Shown here piece by piece: positions 34,102 through 45,717 of a DNA stretch of 64,000 bases (its first letter is position 1; each line of letters starts with the position of its first letter). The notes under the pieces were generated by a model. That model did not search any database and was not told the DNA's origin. It was given only the letters and a program-made list of their open reading frames with translations. A program made the translations under genes and the position numbers. This DNA comes from Botryosphaeria dothidea (lineage: Eukaryota > Ascomycota > Dothideomycetes > Botryosphaeriales > Botryosphaeriaceae): contig WWBZ02000022.1 of assembly GCA_011503125.2 (NCBI GenBank), positions 3,348,001-3,412,000 of the forward strand, read 5' to 3'.

Positions 34102-35339
34102 TTAGACAGACTGGGAAGGATTCTCGCCCTCCGCCACGACCGGCACATTGAGCCCGCGGTTGGAACTCTGCAGCACAAGTTGCTCATGTCGTCTTGCACG
34201 CAAGAAATCCGAAACCGACCGGATGAGAATAAACCAACCCACAATCATAAGAATATACGCCAACCACTCGCTGGTAGTGATCTGTCCGCTCCCGCTTCCA
34301 GAGCCGTCGCCGGACACATCATCTGGGTCAAAGTCGACGTTGTTAGGATCCTTTGGTGCATTGCCGAAACCCGCTCCAGCGTCTGGCGTACCTCCAACAA
34401 TCTCGCCAGAGCTGGCACCTTTCATCGTAAAACCGTATTGAACAAGAGTGATGCCGAGACCTGCGCGGGCGCCGTTCTTGGCGGCGTGCGTCGTGTGGAG
34501 GAGATAAGTAAGCAAGAAACCGACCAGCTGAAAGGCCATAGAAATGATAGCGTTCCAAACAAAGGAAAATACGGAGCCAACGGGCAAGCCATCCACGAAT
34601 ACTTCGTCAGTGTGGAGGCCGGGTGCAAGAATTGTAGTTTCCCAGTAGGGCGGAGTAGCGTCTGCTGCAGCTTGCTCATACGACTATGAAGAGCGTTAGC
34701 GGTCAAGTACAATACGATAGCCGGATTATGTCAATAAGACAGACCGGCCCAAGTAGTGGATAGACATACCGGAGGCTTCTCCTCAACATCCTCATCCCGA
34801 CCAGGCTTCGCGCTCAGGTTCGCAAACACACCATCGTTGCCTGAGCCTCCCCCCACAACTCGACCGCCCGGCACGAAGGCCGGTAGCTGAGTGACCCTTC
34901 TCACGATGGGCCGTGGCCTGCTGTCTTGCTGACTCGAACCCTCGAAGTTGTCGTCATTCCTGCTTGACTCAGGCTGCCCGCGCATTAACCGTTGGCGATC
35001 ATCCATGCCATCGTCGTTCTCGTCATCGGACTCATCGTCGGAGGGGCTGGCAAAAGTATCTTCGAGCTCTCGGTCGGCATCCGATGCGAGTGGGTCCTGT
35101 TCATGGAGCAGACGCTGCTGCGTAGGCGACGAAGCGCGCGACCTGAAGGATGGGGGTGGCGAGGAAGGAATCGGGTATTGCGGACCGGGCGCGTTGTCGG
35201 AGGACGACACATGGTCGTCTTCGTCGTGGGCGGATACCTAAAGGTGAGGCTTACAGTGAGCGAAGGCTCGACGTGGCGCGCTGCAGGGGCTTCGCGGCGT
35301 AGGTGGAGATCTTACCCGCTCGTAGCGCTGCTGAGGCAT
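34102..35339 (-). CDS. Bsd2/Ndfip-like membrane adaptor
   Basis: Three exons (35339-35316, 35237-34770, 34683-34102) encode 357 residues. The start MPQQRYERVSAHDEDDH needs the short first exon. Residues 1-160 are acidic and Ser/Pro-rich. A PPSY motif is created exactly at the second splice junction (residues 163-166), the kind of PY motif bound by WW domains of Rsp5/Nedd4 ubiquitin ligases. Hydrophobic segments follow (FVWNAIISMAFQLVGFLL, a second near AGLGITLVQYGF, and WLAYILMIVGWFILI). Yeast Bsd2 and animal Ndfip proteins recruit Rsp5 to metal transporters and other cargo in Golgi and endosomes. Family call is firm from the layout and membrane core. Confidence 0.85.
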
Positions 35340-35768
35340 GGTTGCGGCTGCGGGCGGCCAACGGTCGCGTTAAGGAGCTTGTATGCACAAAGAGAGGCGA
35401 AGGGAGCGACGAGGGGAGAGCTGGTGGAGGCGGAACACGGCCGGCGAAGGAAGGAAAGGAGGTTGAGCGGCGGCTGCGACAGGCTCGGGGGAGTCGCAGG
35501 TACGGAGCAAGGCTGGTGAGACGTCGAGTGGTGGTAACAATCACGCCGGGCCGGGCGCTTGACGGGCGCTGTACCAGTCAGGCTGTGCTGCGCCTCTGGA
35601 TGTAAGGCCAGTTGAACCCTAGCCTTAGTCCGAATCTGGACACATATCAGCGTCATCCATGAATTCCTCGTGCCGACCATATTTGATCGCCGTGACCCGC
35701 GCATTTCCACCCTCTGCGCATTCCGCACTTTCGTTCGCCGCCTCTCGCAATCACTCGGCGCTTTCAGC
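35340..35768. promoter_or_regulatory. Bidirectional promoter region
   Basis: 429 bases separate the start codons of the divergent Bsd2-like and Cbp6/UQCC2-like genes. No gene lies between. No clear TATA box seen. Confidence 0.4.
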
Positions 35769-36166
35769 ATGGCCTCAGTGCGCGCTCCCTCCCCTGCCCG
35801 CTGCCCTGGACTCCTTCTGACCTAGCGACTTCCCAATAGAAAATCGCGAAACACTACACACGCATCACCGGCGCCTGGCCCAAAGACATCCTACGACCCA
35901 CCGTACAGTTTCAAGATGCCCTGAAAGCGCGTGCCGCTGCAGCCTCTTCCGCGCCCGAAGCGCAAGAGCTCAAGAACGTCAATGCGCTCTATTCCCTGCT
36001 CGACAACCGCTACGCAAACAAATACCCCGTTTCCCCAGCCCTGTTGAAGCCTCGCAGCAACCCGTCGTACTATGACGACTTGATGGTTGAACTGTCCAAG
36101 GCTCCAGAGCGTGGCTGGTTCGAGCGTTTAACGAACAGGTGGAAGGGATTCCTGAGGTTTAAATAA
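35769..36166 (+). CDS. Cbp6/UQCC2-like bc1 complex assembly factor
   Basis: Two exons, a 9-nt first exon (35769-35777) and 35840-36166, encode 111 residues; the 62-nt intron has a GTGCGC donor and AATAG acceptor. The protein reads KHYTRITGAWPKDILRPTVQF, then a helical middle, then KPRSNPSYYDDLMVEL and a basic end. This arrangement matches the mitochondrial family of yeast Cbp6 and human UQCC2, which bind the mitoribosome exit and newly made cytochrome b during assembly of the cytochrome bc1 complex. The gene is small and lacks an early internal ATG, so automated callers can miss it. Family assignment is from recalled resemblance. Confidence 0.75.
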
Positions 36167-36846
36167 AGAACTTGATACCCGCATACTGTGGGAACTCATT
36201 CAATATGATGCTGTATACTATTGTACCGATAGGAGATAAGGGCTGGACCTACACACCACGCATTACGAGGGGTTATTGGCGCCGGCAATATGTTGCTTAG
36301 TTTTGTTTCAAAATGCTACATGATGGGTCCTCATCGTCTGGAATGACCAAGTAGTTCAATTCATTGCTGTGAGGATTCCGATTCTGGTCTGTTTGATACA
36401 ATTGAGGTAATGGAGAGAGGTAGACTTTGTCAGGGTCACAGGATTATTGATGCATGTTTAGAATTTTTCTATCGCGCACCGGTGTTAATCTATAATACAC
36501 ATATACTCCAGCGCCTCGCTCAAGGTGAATCCCCCTTCGTCCCCACCTAAAGCCCCAAGAGCTACCCGAAATGCCTGATAGAAAAAGATGTAGCATGGAA
36601 AAGAAGCAGGGCCGCACTAACCTAAGCCACTATCGACAAACGCCCCGTTACCTCCATTACCTCAAGCAACTCCAGAACATTGCATCTAGCAAACAGAAAT
36701 GCCATCTCCCGAGAATGGACACAATTGACATGAAAGAATCCCGGGACTCTGTATTTGGTACCGCATAGTCATGTCGAAGAAAGAAGTGTGTCCTGTAATC
36801 AATGCTAGAAGCTTCTTCGTTATACCACTGAAAGTCAACAGTGAAA
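36167..36846. other. Intergenic region between convergent genes
   Basis: Convergent 3' ends; AT-richer than the neighbouring genes. Nothing recognised. Confidence 0.4.
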
Positions 36847-38304
36847 TCAGGAAACAGTTGATGGGAAGGGCGCCATGGGCTTCGCTGCCAGAGTCGCCGC
36901 CATCTTCTCGCGCTCCAGCTTCTCAGCCTCCATCATGGCGCGATCGGCTTTGGTCACACGGGGTTTGCGAGTGGTCATGCCTCCGCGAGAACCACGACCA
37001 CCTCCACCGCGTCCACGGGCAGCCGCCGCATCGCCTCTGGTAGCACCACCTCTACCACGACCCCTGCCGCGGCCACGTGCAATAGTACCATCCGACCTGA
37101 CCAAGGTTAGTCGAAGCATACAACAAATCAGAGGCTCTCTTAGAACGTACCTTTCGACAGTAGGCTTCTCTCCCTCAGTAATAAGAGGGCCGCTGTACAC
37201 AAAGAACCCATCCTTGGCCATGAGAGCAGACTGTTCCCAAGCCAACTCAGTGTCGTCGATAAAATCGTCGTCCTTGTCATAGTCTTCCGTCTTCTTCTTC
37301 CGCTGTCTCTTCTTTCCTTCTTGAGTAAGGTCTTCGTCCATACCGCCCATCTCCACATTGCTCTCAGGCTCCGAAAGGTCCACTGACATATCGTCGGCAG
37401 ACGCAGCGCCCGAACCCCTCTCCAAAGCGGCAGTCGCGGCAGCCATCTGACGCCTTCGCTCCCTCGCTGCAGCAACACGAGGGTGAAGAGCCGCAAACCC
37501 GTATTTCTTCTCGACCTCACGTGCAAAATTGATGGTGACATTGGTCTGACCCTGTAGCGGGAAGGTGAGCCATATATTGGTGCCCTCACCGGAGGAACTC
37601 TTGGTGGGCTGGGCACCACCGAATGGCATGCCTGCAAGCAAACCACCACCTCCAGGCAGCGGAGGAGGCGCGGCTTCCTTCGGCTTGGTAGACTTCTGGG
37701 GTGCTGGCGGAGTGGGTGCAGCAGATGGTGTAGTTGACTCAGTCTTCTTGGGTGCAGGTGCAGGTGCGGATGACGGTGTGAGCGCGGGCTGAAGGATAGA
37801 CTGCGGCGGTGGCTGCTCTACGCCTTCCATGGGTGTGGCGCTCATGGGTGGAGGTTTAGATGATTGTGCCGCCTCACTTGGAGGACCAAAAGGATTAGGT
37901 TTTGGCGGAGCAGGCGCGGGCGAAGCAGGAGCGGAAGTGACGGACACGGGAGGTTGGAACCTGTTCTGTTGCGCAAGATGTGTTTGGTTTGAGAAAGAAG
38001 GTGGGTCGATGAGGCTGTTTATAGAGGGCGAAGCGCTGGCGCGGTTGATAACACGAGCGGGCGGCGAGACAGGAGGAATGCTGCTTGAATGGTGGTTCTG
38101 GGTCACAGGAACAGTGGAAGAACGAATTGGATCGTACAGTTGACCGCTTGAGGCCGGGCGTGAGTTAGACGAAGTCGCAGCGACAACATGAGCTACGGCA
38201 GGGTTGGGCATGGGCTCAGGTTGGCTCGGCGCTATAGAAGGAGAGGGTGTAGCGGGGATCGTGCCCACAAGATCCGTGATCTTGGGTTGCCGCGAAGCTG
38301 AAAG

Positions 38305-38349
<45 letters not shown>

Positions 38350-38778
38350 AGGCGGTGCAGGCTTCTCTTCAGGCGCAGGCGTGGGAATTGGCGTTGATGC
38401 AGCAGCGGCAGCAGCGGCGGCGGCGGCGGCAGCGGCAGCATTAGCTGCAGCAGTCTCCGCTGCAGTCTTGCGCTTCTTGCGCTGCGGCGGCGGGGCGTTG
38501 GGATCCTTGGGTGCGCGAGCACGTGGAGCGCGCTTTGGCTTCTCCTCTCCATTTGCGTTTGCATTGGCGTTCGCGGCAGGCTCTTTTCTTTTGCGTTGCT
38601 TCTTAGGTGCAGTGGTGGTGGGTGCGGAGGTGGCCGATGGCGGTGGTGCTGCAACACCAAGATTCTGATGGACGCGGATGGTGCTTTGCCCGTTGGCGCT
38701 TGTGCCTGATGACGGGGCCTCAGGGGAGCCCGGCGGGGTGGACAGCTCGGGCGAGCTTGAGCTGCCCGCCTCATTCAT
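36847..38778 (-). CDS. hpc2: Hpc2/ubinuclein-type HIR histone chaperone subunit
   Basis: Two exons (38778-37151 and 37096-36847) encode 625 residues. The 54-nt intron is a multiple of three and has no stop, so the unspliced frame stays open; GTACGT, a CTAAC branch and CAG support removal. The diagnostic Hpc2-related (HUN) motif is YDKDDDFIDDTELAWE with AKDGFFVYSGPL after it, near residue 510. Upstream is long, disordered and rich in P, S and A, with polyalanine and a polyglutamine of about 14. The C terminus has RGRGRGRGRGG repeats. Hpc2 acts with Hir proteins in replication-independent H3-H4 deposition and histone gene repression in the nucleus. Confidence 0.92.
38308..38349. repeat. CTG/CAG trinucleotide repeat in hpc2
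   Basis: Thirteen CTG units followed by TTG on the + strand encode the polyglutamine tract of the Hpc2-like protein. Length variation between strains is likely. Confidence 0.9.
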
Positions 38779-39600
38779 TGCGAATGTGTGCAGCGCAAGG
38801 TCAAGCTAAGGGCGGACGTCGCAGCCGTACGAACACCACAGCGAGGGACCACGGTCGCAAACTCCACCGTCTGCGACGACGACAACACTGCACGCAACGA
38901 GCGGACGGAGCACAGTTGTCCAGGCACCGGCGGACGGCCTAAAGCGGATATACAGCTGCAGCGGGAACGCGGCAACTCGGTTTCAGGGGATCGGTGATGG
39001 ATGCAGATCCGGAGCAGCCGTATTTGATGGAAAACGTCGAAAAACGGAGGAGGATGAGGCGGGTGGTAAAGAGAGGAGAGGACGGCGGAGGGCGAGATTG
39101 CATATAATGGGGGGCGGCGGACGGCGTTCGCTGCGACAAAATGCGACTTAAACCGCGGGGACCGCAACCTGAGAAGCCAGAGCGAAGGGTCCAAGCCCTC
39201 GCATGCTGCCAGCGGGACTGCTGGCAGCGGATCTGCTTGCATTTGCGCGTGCCTGATATCACTCGAGCCGCCATCGCCCGGTGCCTCAAGGCTGTACCAT
39301 GCGGTTGGCGGTGCATTCGCAAGGATTTCTGGTGCATCATGAGGTCTCCCGGCATATTCATCGTGGGTTCGAGCGCGTGCTGCTGCTTCCGCGCTGCTGG
39401 TCAATATTGATGCATACGGCGATCACCCAAAGGGTGTGGCTTAAGTGTGGCGCACGTGGCACCGTGGCTACTGCTGCCGATCGGGGATTCTCCGGGATGC
39501 TGGCGGCAACAGCCCTATCTAAACCTGGACCGCCCGGACCACACCTCTGCTACACGAAACACTTCGCCTGTACCTCCACAGCCTCCACGTTTTCCCCGTC
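38779..39600. promoter_or_regulatory. Divergent promoter region of hpc2 and the RPAP1-like gene
   Basis: 822 bases between divergent start codons (38778 leftward, 39601 rightward). Open frames inside it overlap each other and lack family resemblance. No distinct element identified. Confidence 0.35.
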
Positions 39601-41055
39601 ATGAGCGCCTTGGGCAAGGGCGAGCGCTTCTATGTCAACTTCGACGATCCGGAGCGCGGAATCATCGGCGACCGCGTTGAAGCCACGCAAGCACACGATG
39701 ACGCACTGCCGACCTTCCCCGGTCTCAGCTTTGTGGCCGACGTCAAAGAACGCGACGCATCCGAAGTAAAAGCGCCCGCCGCGCCCTCGTTCAAGAATAC
39801 ACCCACCGGCTTCCCCGCACACAAGAAGCGCACACGCGTATCCTCCTTTAAGCAACAGCGCAACGCGGCGAAGGAACCGTCAGGTCAGGCAGCCTCAGGC
39901 ACCGAAGCTGCCACCGCGCCTTCGGTCCAAGCACCGCCGGTTCAGAAGGGTGCCACGCCTTCAGTAACTGCTGCGCCACATGGGGGCGAGAGTGCTGAGG
40001 AAATAGAGCGTCGACAAATTGACGAGGAGAACAGGAAGAGGCTGGCGGCTATGACGCCGGAAGAGATCGAGGCGGAAAGACAGGAGCTTTTCGCCAGTCT
40101 CAATCCTACGCTCATTCAGAAATTACTTACACGGGCAAACATAGACGAGGGCAGCAATGAACAATCATTCCCTTCAGCGACTGACCTGCCGCAGGCGAAA
40201 GAAACAGCGAAAAGTCTGCCTAGTAAACCAACAGAACCCAAACCAGCTAAGAAGGTCACTTTCGAGGAACCTGAAGAGCCTGAACCATTGTCAGAGCCTA
40301 CAGAAATATCCAGAACGGAAACCAACATACCAGAATCAAAAGCATCCTTAGAAGACTCGCTTCCGGCGACCGGATCTATCCACTTTCCACGCCCACTAGC
40401 TCCACCAGAGCTTGACCCCAATGACCCGAACTTCCTGCAGAATTTACACGACAAGTACTTTCCAGACCTCAAAACCGACCCCGAATCTCTCTCTTGGGCC
40501 GCACCGCTTCCCACCCCCGGATCTGCAGCAGATAAACAATCGCCATATCACCCGTCGCTACGTAGCCTTGATGCCAAAGATATCCGGTTTGGCTTCAACG
40601 GCGCCATAATCCCTCCCAATGCTGCAAGAGAAATGCCAGTCTCGCTCGGTTTACATCACCACGGTGAGGCGCCAGAGGCGGCCGGATATACCATTCCAGA
40701 ACTAGCATTATTGGCGCGCAGCAAGGTGCCTGCGCAGCGCTGCATGGCATTTCAGACGCTGGGACGGATATTGTTCCGGTTGGGCCGCGGGGAGTTTGGC
40801 GTTGAAGGTACGATTGAGGTTGACGGACCGGAAGTGTTACGAGAGGGACACGAGGATGAGCTAGAGCAGCAGAATGAGCGGGACATGTCGATGCTGGCAA
40901 GGGGTCTATGGGAGTGCGTTGAGGAAAACAGAGTAGTAGACACGCTCTCAGAAGAGGTGAGCAGGCAGAATGGACATCTCACCGCAAAGACGTATGCGGA
41001 AGAGGCGCTGTGGTACTGGAGGAAGGGTGGCGGGAGAAAAAAGAGGGCCGTGTGA
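39601..41055 (+). CDS. RPAP1/Rba50-like RNA polymerase II assembly factor
   Basis: A single exon encodes 484 residues. The N-terminal RPAP1 region is seen as ERQIDEENRKRLAAMTPEEI and EERQELFASLNP-like sequence (residues 135-170). The C-terminal RPAP1 region is DIRFGFNGAIIPP, then LGLHHHGEAPEAAGYTIPEL, LARSKVPAQRCMAFQTLGRIL. Animal RPAP1 and yeast Rba50 help assemble RNA polymerase II subcomplexes in the cytoplasm before nuclear import. The middle is Pro/Glu-rich and probably disordered. The protein is far shorter than animal RPAP1 but in the range of fungal Rba50. It is divergent from hpc2. Confidence 0.9.
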   Translation: MSALGKGERFYVNFDDPERGIIGDRVEATQAHDDALPTFPGLSFVADVKERDASEVKAPAAPSFKNTPTGFPAHKKRTRVSSFKQQRNAAKEPSGQAASGTEAATAPSVQAPPVQKGATPSVTAAPHGGESAEEIERRQIDEENRKRLAAMTPEEIEAERQELFASLNPTLIQKLLTRANIDEGSNEQSFPSATDLPQAKETAKSLPSKPTEPKPAKKVTFEEPEEPEPLSEPTEISRTETNIPESKASLEDSLPATGSIHFPRPLAPPELDPNDPNFLQNLHDKYFPDLKTDPESLSWAAPLPTPGSAADKQSPYHPSLRSLDAKDIRFGFNGAIIPPNAAREMPVSLGLHHHGEAPEAAGYTIPELALLARSKVPAQRCMAFQTLGRILFRLGRGEFGVEGTIEVDGPEVLREGHEDELEQQNERDMSMLARGLWECVEENRVVDTLSEEVSRQNGHLTAKTYAEEALWYWRKGGGRKKRAV

Positions 41056-41507
41056 GCGAGAGGCAGAGAAATTGCTGCGTAAGACAGGCACTGGGCATAG
41101 GGAGAAATGCCCATCTGCTTGCGTCAGGTGGCATGCCAATAGGAGTCATTGAATACAAGCGTAGTAGGTCTTTTGCGTGAACACATTTCAAGTGAAATTG
41201 ATGCCATGGACAAGTAAATTCCGACGATTAGAGAGAGCAGACCAATGAATATCTGAAGAGAAACTATCTAGAAAGCTAGACCAATCTGACCGGTATTTAA
41301 CCCACCCAGGATTTTGCACCCTGCTCGTCGTACCATCGAGGACTCCGACAACGGTTTTTTTTTGAGAAGCAAATGTTCGCACCTCTTGACCGTCGAGCAA
41401 GCGCAGCTTGAACAGGAACCGGGCTTGTACGGCAAGCTGCGCTGCTGCCTGTGGTGCTCAACTTTCATAGAAGAGGTCAACGGCAGGGACGGTCGGACGG
41501 GAAGAGG
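41056..41507. other. Intergenic region
   Basis: No gene recognised between the RPAP1-like stop and the small two-exon gene. An open frame continues upstream of 41508 in frame but without another ATG that looks natural. Confidence 0.35.
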
Positions 41508-41900
41508 ATGAGCAGTTCGCAGCTAACTGACCCTCGTTACCATCGCGCGCCGGAGGAGGACCATGAGCCTCTTGTGAAGAATGCAGAAATTCGGAGAGAA
41601 AAGAAGGTATCTGGTCGAGGGACGCAGCACTGCAAAGCCCATCAAGCTCACCACCAGTCATCCTTCTCGATGTCCCGCTCATGGCGAGTCCATCAACGAG
41701 GAAGAGAGCTCACTTTGCAGCTACTCTAATCTTCCAAGGGGAAAAAAGAGGCGCCTCCCGTTGAAGTGCCGCCCCAAAACCCCGCCATCTCGCACGACTT
41801 TCCGTTGCGCCGCCCAGAGCGCTCCGTCGTGCTCGATGGTCTTTCTCACCTGACCCCCAAAGGCGGCTTGCCGCCTAAGAGGGCCGGTTCGATCCCTTGA
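41508..41900 (+). CDS. Candidate small two-exon gene, function unknown
   Basis: Exons 41508-41606 and 41739-41900 give 86 residues: MSSSQLTDPRYHRAPEEDHE to RREKK, then GKKEAPPVEVPPQNPAI to LTPKGGLPPKRAGSIP. The donor is GTATCT; the acceptor follows a CTAAT branch and TTCCAAG. Third positions in exon 2 are strongly C/G, which supports coding. The protein is hydrophilic, basic and Pro-rich, with no signal peptide or membrane helix. I do not recognise a family. A TATATAAA-like box on the opposite strand near 41990 raises the alternative that the real transcript runs the other way. Confidence 0.42.
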
Positions 41901-42755
41901 CTCTTGGTGCTTCCGGTGTGTGCAATGGAAGTCAAGATGGGAGACCAGGCCACGAAGAGAAAAAGAGGTGTTTGGGGTGAGGGGCTGGTGGTTTATATAG
42001 GCGAGAGGAAAGGGTTCTGGGGCACTAGTGGCACATGACTGTTGCCTAGGATTTGCAGCTGCAGTGGGGCGGAGCTACAGGTTATTTTGCTGGAATAGGC
42101 TTGAGTCCTCAGGTTGTGCCCGTTTGGGCCGTCCTGCTCTGCTGATTCAGGCAGGCACATACAGCTTTTCCGTCATGCCAAGCCTCGCTGAAGCTCCATT
42201 CACAAGGCAGAACGTGAGTGAGACAGGTAAATGCTTACTAATGGCTCTGCAAGGTGGGGACTTGGACATTCGCTTTCCAAAAGAGTAGGTACGACGTCAT
42301 CGGAGAGTAGCGAGGCAGGCGGCTGGCCCAGCCTTAGCGCGAGTTCTCTTGACGCGAAGAGCCCCGAGTTCCCATAAGCTCGTCTGAGTCAGGCAGCGGT
42401 TTGAGGTGTCTTATATCGCACTGTCTTGACAGATGAATGGTTTCAAGTCTTCGGAGTAAAAATACCAGTATTCCGCGAAGAATCTCAATGAATTTTTTGT
42501 TTGCTTGACGATAGCTATGCACGAATGAAATGCACAGTGCTAATACCAATACCTCATTGACTCTGGCGTCCATAAGGACTTCGCTGTTTTTTCATGTTTC
42601 GTCCTGTCCGCCTGGTTGCCTTACCTAGAAATGCTTTGAGTGCTAAGGAAATTTTTCGATGTTGCTATGCTCAAGACCCGGTCATTGTCTACCAATGATC
42701 CCAAAGTCAGAACTATTCATCTCCTGTCTTCTTTTGCTCCAATTGTTGCTCTTCG
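41901..42755. other. Intergenic region without a recognised gene
   Basis: Holds the 3' flank of the small candidate gene and of the tubulin cofactor gene. A tRNA-like GGTTCGATCCC occurs just to its left (41886-41896) but has no tRNA fold around it. Confidence 0.4.
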
Positions 42756-44192
42756 TCAGTGCTTCGGCTTTATCGCAACGGCCTTCAGTATTTCTTCCAG
42801 TCCCAGCCTCGGACCACCAGGCACAAGGTCTTTCCAGACATGTTCAGAGGCGCGGTCTTCAGGAGCCAGGACGCTCCAATTGGGGCTGTGCTCGGCCTTG
42901 AGCCACTTGAAGTCGTCGACTTGATCCCATAGATTAGTCTGCCCTGAACCATCTTCGAGAACCTGCGTCTGACGAAAGTTAGCAATTCCTCGCGCTTCAT
43001 CCAGGGTAAGGAAATGATACTCACATAAGTATCCGGCAACGGGGCAAACCTAATGCCCTCGCAGTCTTCGATGATCGGCCTGCTAGCGGATTGTAGATAC
43101 ACATCCACATTCTTGCACTCATGCATCCGGAACTGTCGTGCATTCACAACCAGCACACTCCCCTCTACGCTGGTAATATGAATGGCACCTGCCACGCGTC
43201 CGCACACCAGCAGTGAGTCCCGCACATTCTTAACCGCCAACCCCGCAAACGGCGCGCCGCCGTTGGCCTGGGACGTCGGCTGGCTCATGTCAACGATACA
43301 GCGCCGCAGGTTGGCGATTGTGCCCGAGCTTGTCGCATGCGAAGCCGTAGGCGGGAGAATGATGTGCAGGCCCGAGTGGCCGGCGATGGTGACGCTGCTC
43401 GTCCCGCTGAAGGACGGCTTGCGCACCGGAGAACCCGCTTGCTGCTCGCCGCTGAGGTTCCTGTTCACAAAGCCATCTTGCGCGGCGCCCGCTGCGTCCA
43501 GGCCCGCACCGTTCTGCCGGCTCAGGTTGTGGTTGTCCTCCCGCTCATTGGCCGGGGTGCCGGTGCCGGCGGGCGATGCGAAGGCGCTCGATTCGGCGGT
43601 CGAGGTGTCGCCAGAGCCGGTGGCTTTGGTGTGGCGCGCTCCGGGGAGCTTGAGGCGTTGTTGGGAGGCGAGCTCGGCGGCGTCTTCGAGAGAGATGGCG
43701 GAGGGGTTCTTGTGGTGCGAGACGGCTGACGTAGCGCTGGATTGGCGGCTGCTCTTGAAGGAGAATTTGCTGCGTGGGGCGAAGGAGGCGCGGGTTTGAT
43801 TGAGCTTGTCGTTCAACGCCTTAATTGCCTTCAAATTAGGGTGGGAAACAGTTAGTTTCGTCCGAGTCCTGTTGCAGTGCTTTGTGGACTAACCTCCGAG
43901 TACGTTCGCTGATCGTATGCGGGGATGTAGCTCGACGCATCTTTAACCTCGCGCGAAAGCCGTGAAATTCCTGCTAAGCAATGCTCCACCCCATCTGCAC
44001 GCTCGCCACCTGTGACTGCTTTGTCTCCAAGCCTGTTGATTTCCTCTTGCAGCGCTGTGCGGGGAAGCTGTCAGCGTATGTTGCATGCACGCAAGTGCTC
44101 GCGTGCTCACCAGTCACCTCATGCTGAAAGTAGCGGAAAAAACGCTCCTTCAAGCCGCTGTCGGACAGCTGCTGCGGTGGAAGCGTAGCCAT
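42756..44192 (-). CDS. Tubulin-binding cofactor C
   Basis: Four exons (44192-44111, 44054-43894, 43828-43025, 42968-42756) encode 419 residues. The N terminus is a short helical, spectrin-like region (residues 1-100) starting MATLPPQQLSDSGLKERFFR. After a Ser/Ala-rich linker comes the beta-helical C-CAP/cofactor C domain from about 230, with GPVSGAIHI-like turns (CGRVAGAIHITSVEGSVL). The catalytic arginine-finger motif is present as NARQFRMHE (Arg315), matching the QLRxH motif that makes cofactor C a GTPase activator for beta-tubulin. It works with cofactors D and E in tubulin dimer assembly. The last exon continues the domain with FKWLKAEHSPNW and VPGGPRLGLEEIL. Confidence 0.9.
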
Positions 44193-45717
44193 GTGTGGGA
44201 GTCACTGAATAAAGCTGTCGCGAAGGAAAGTTTTGGAAGCAGGGTGCGACCAGTGGGTGGGCGATACAATGGTAGTGGTTCAGTTTAAGCTGCGGCACGC
44301 ATGTCGTCCGCCGCAGCGTGGGAGACAGGCAGAAGACCGCTTATGAGCTTTACTGCGAGACTAGGTCTTGAGGTGGAGTCAATAAAATCTAGGCGTCAGG
44401 CTGTCGATCCCGATAGCCGTCCGCATCTTCTCCTCACGCCGTCCAACATGTCAACATGGTGGCGCGGGGCAAGTCAGGGATGACGACTTTGACAGGCTCC
44501 TTTGGAGAGGAGCTCCGCCGTAACTGGTACTGACTAGCCGCCCTCAATTGCCACGAGGCGGATCATGAGCTGCCGATCCTGCGAAGCCTACGAACCGGAC
44601 AAATGCTCTCTGCCTCCCTCGTTCCCGTCATGCGAGTGATGGCTTTCAGCACGGCAAACCCGCGCGAGTCAGTGCGGGGGAGATGCACAAGGGCACAGGG
44701 ACGCATGCAGGCGCGGCAAGCGAAGCGGTTCCTACTCTATTCCCGCACGGCACACTCCGCAATGTGCGATGACGCTATGGTAACCATAAATCGACGTCCA
44801 TATATTATTTTTGGCATGCTCAATATCAGAAATGAAAGCATGTCTGGAGCCCTTCCATTACGCTCAGCGTCGCCGTAATTCTACATTAAAACCAGAAACC
44901 CCTTTGAAAATACGGCACTACACTGATCAAAAACGTACCCAAATAGTTTCCTTTGAGTATTTGCGTAGTTTTGCCCAAACTTAAATCATCTCTAAGGAGA
45001 ATCTGAAACGTATACTATATAGACAGGCTAAACAGACCCGATGAAAGTCTGAAAAGAAATGTTTCAAAACTCTGATGACAACAGTATCTGACAATTTCTT
45101 CGACTTAACATTATAGCAAGGAGCTTGCATTACTTTGCAAGGATCTTGTATGCCACATCCCTCTTACACGCAATGAATTACGGTTCAGCGATCTTCGATT
45201 GACTTTGCGAACCTTTAACAGACCGGTAGGCCGACGGTACGGAATAGGAGTCGAATCATCTTTTGTGATTTTATTGGGCTGAATAGGGAGATGAGGGTAA
45301 GGAAAACAAGCCGGTTTTCAAGATGTTCTCTTCTCGTTTGCTATTCAGAATCCTTCCGGATAGGAAATGACCATTAGCGCCCTTGGGTACATCAAGTGCG
45401 CCGGCTTCACGATCCGCTGATATGGTTGAGCACAACCTGCGAGGCAATTAAAAATCATTTATCCGTGGCCACGGCCTAGATTCGAGCCGATGAGCATCCA
45501 AATTCAACAGTTGTGTTGTGACCTAATCCGTATCTCAAAACGAAAGGAAATTGCATTTGTACATGTAGGCCAGCTGTGACTGGCGGTATCTTCTTATTTT
45601 GAGCATGGCGGTGAAAAGCATCAATTCCCATGATGCGCCGTCCACTCAGTGGTGTGCGATCTCTATCCGCAGCCGCCACGGTACGAAACAACCCCGAATT
45701 CCAAGCTCTTTGTCTGT
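44193..45717. other. 1.5 kb AT-rich intergenic region
   Basis: No gene recognised. From about 44.88 to 45.4 kb the sequence is AT-rich with no long open frame, but CpA and TpG are normal, so it is not RIP-affected. Confidence 0.4.

Noticed and set aside
37097..37150. Treating the hpc2 frame as a single exon
   Set aside because: The 54-nt segment has donor, CTAAC branch and acceptor and encodes an out-of-character hydrophobic stretch; removal joins two hydrophilic segments in frame.
41875..41910. GGTTCGATCCC, resembling a tRNA B box
   Set aside because: Neighbouring bases cannot pair into a T stem and no A box or acceptor stem is found; it falls within the candidate small gene.
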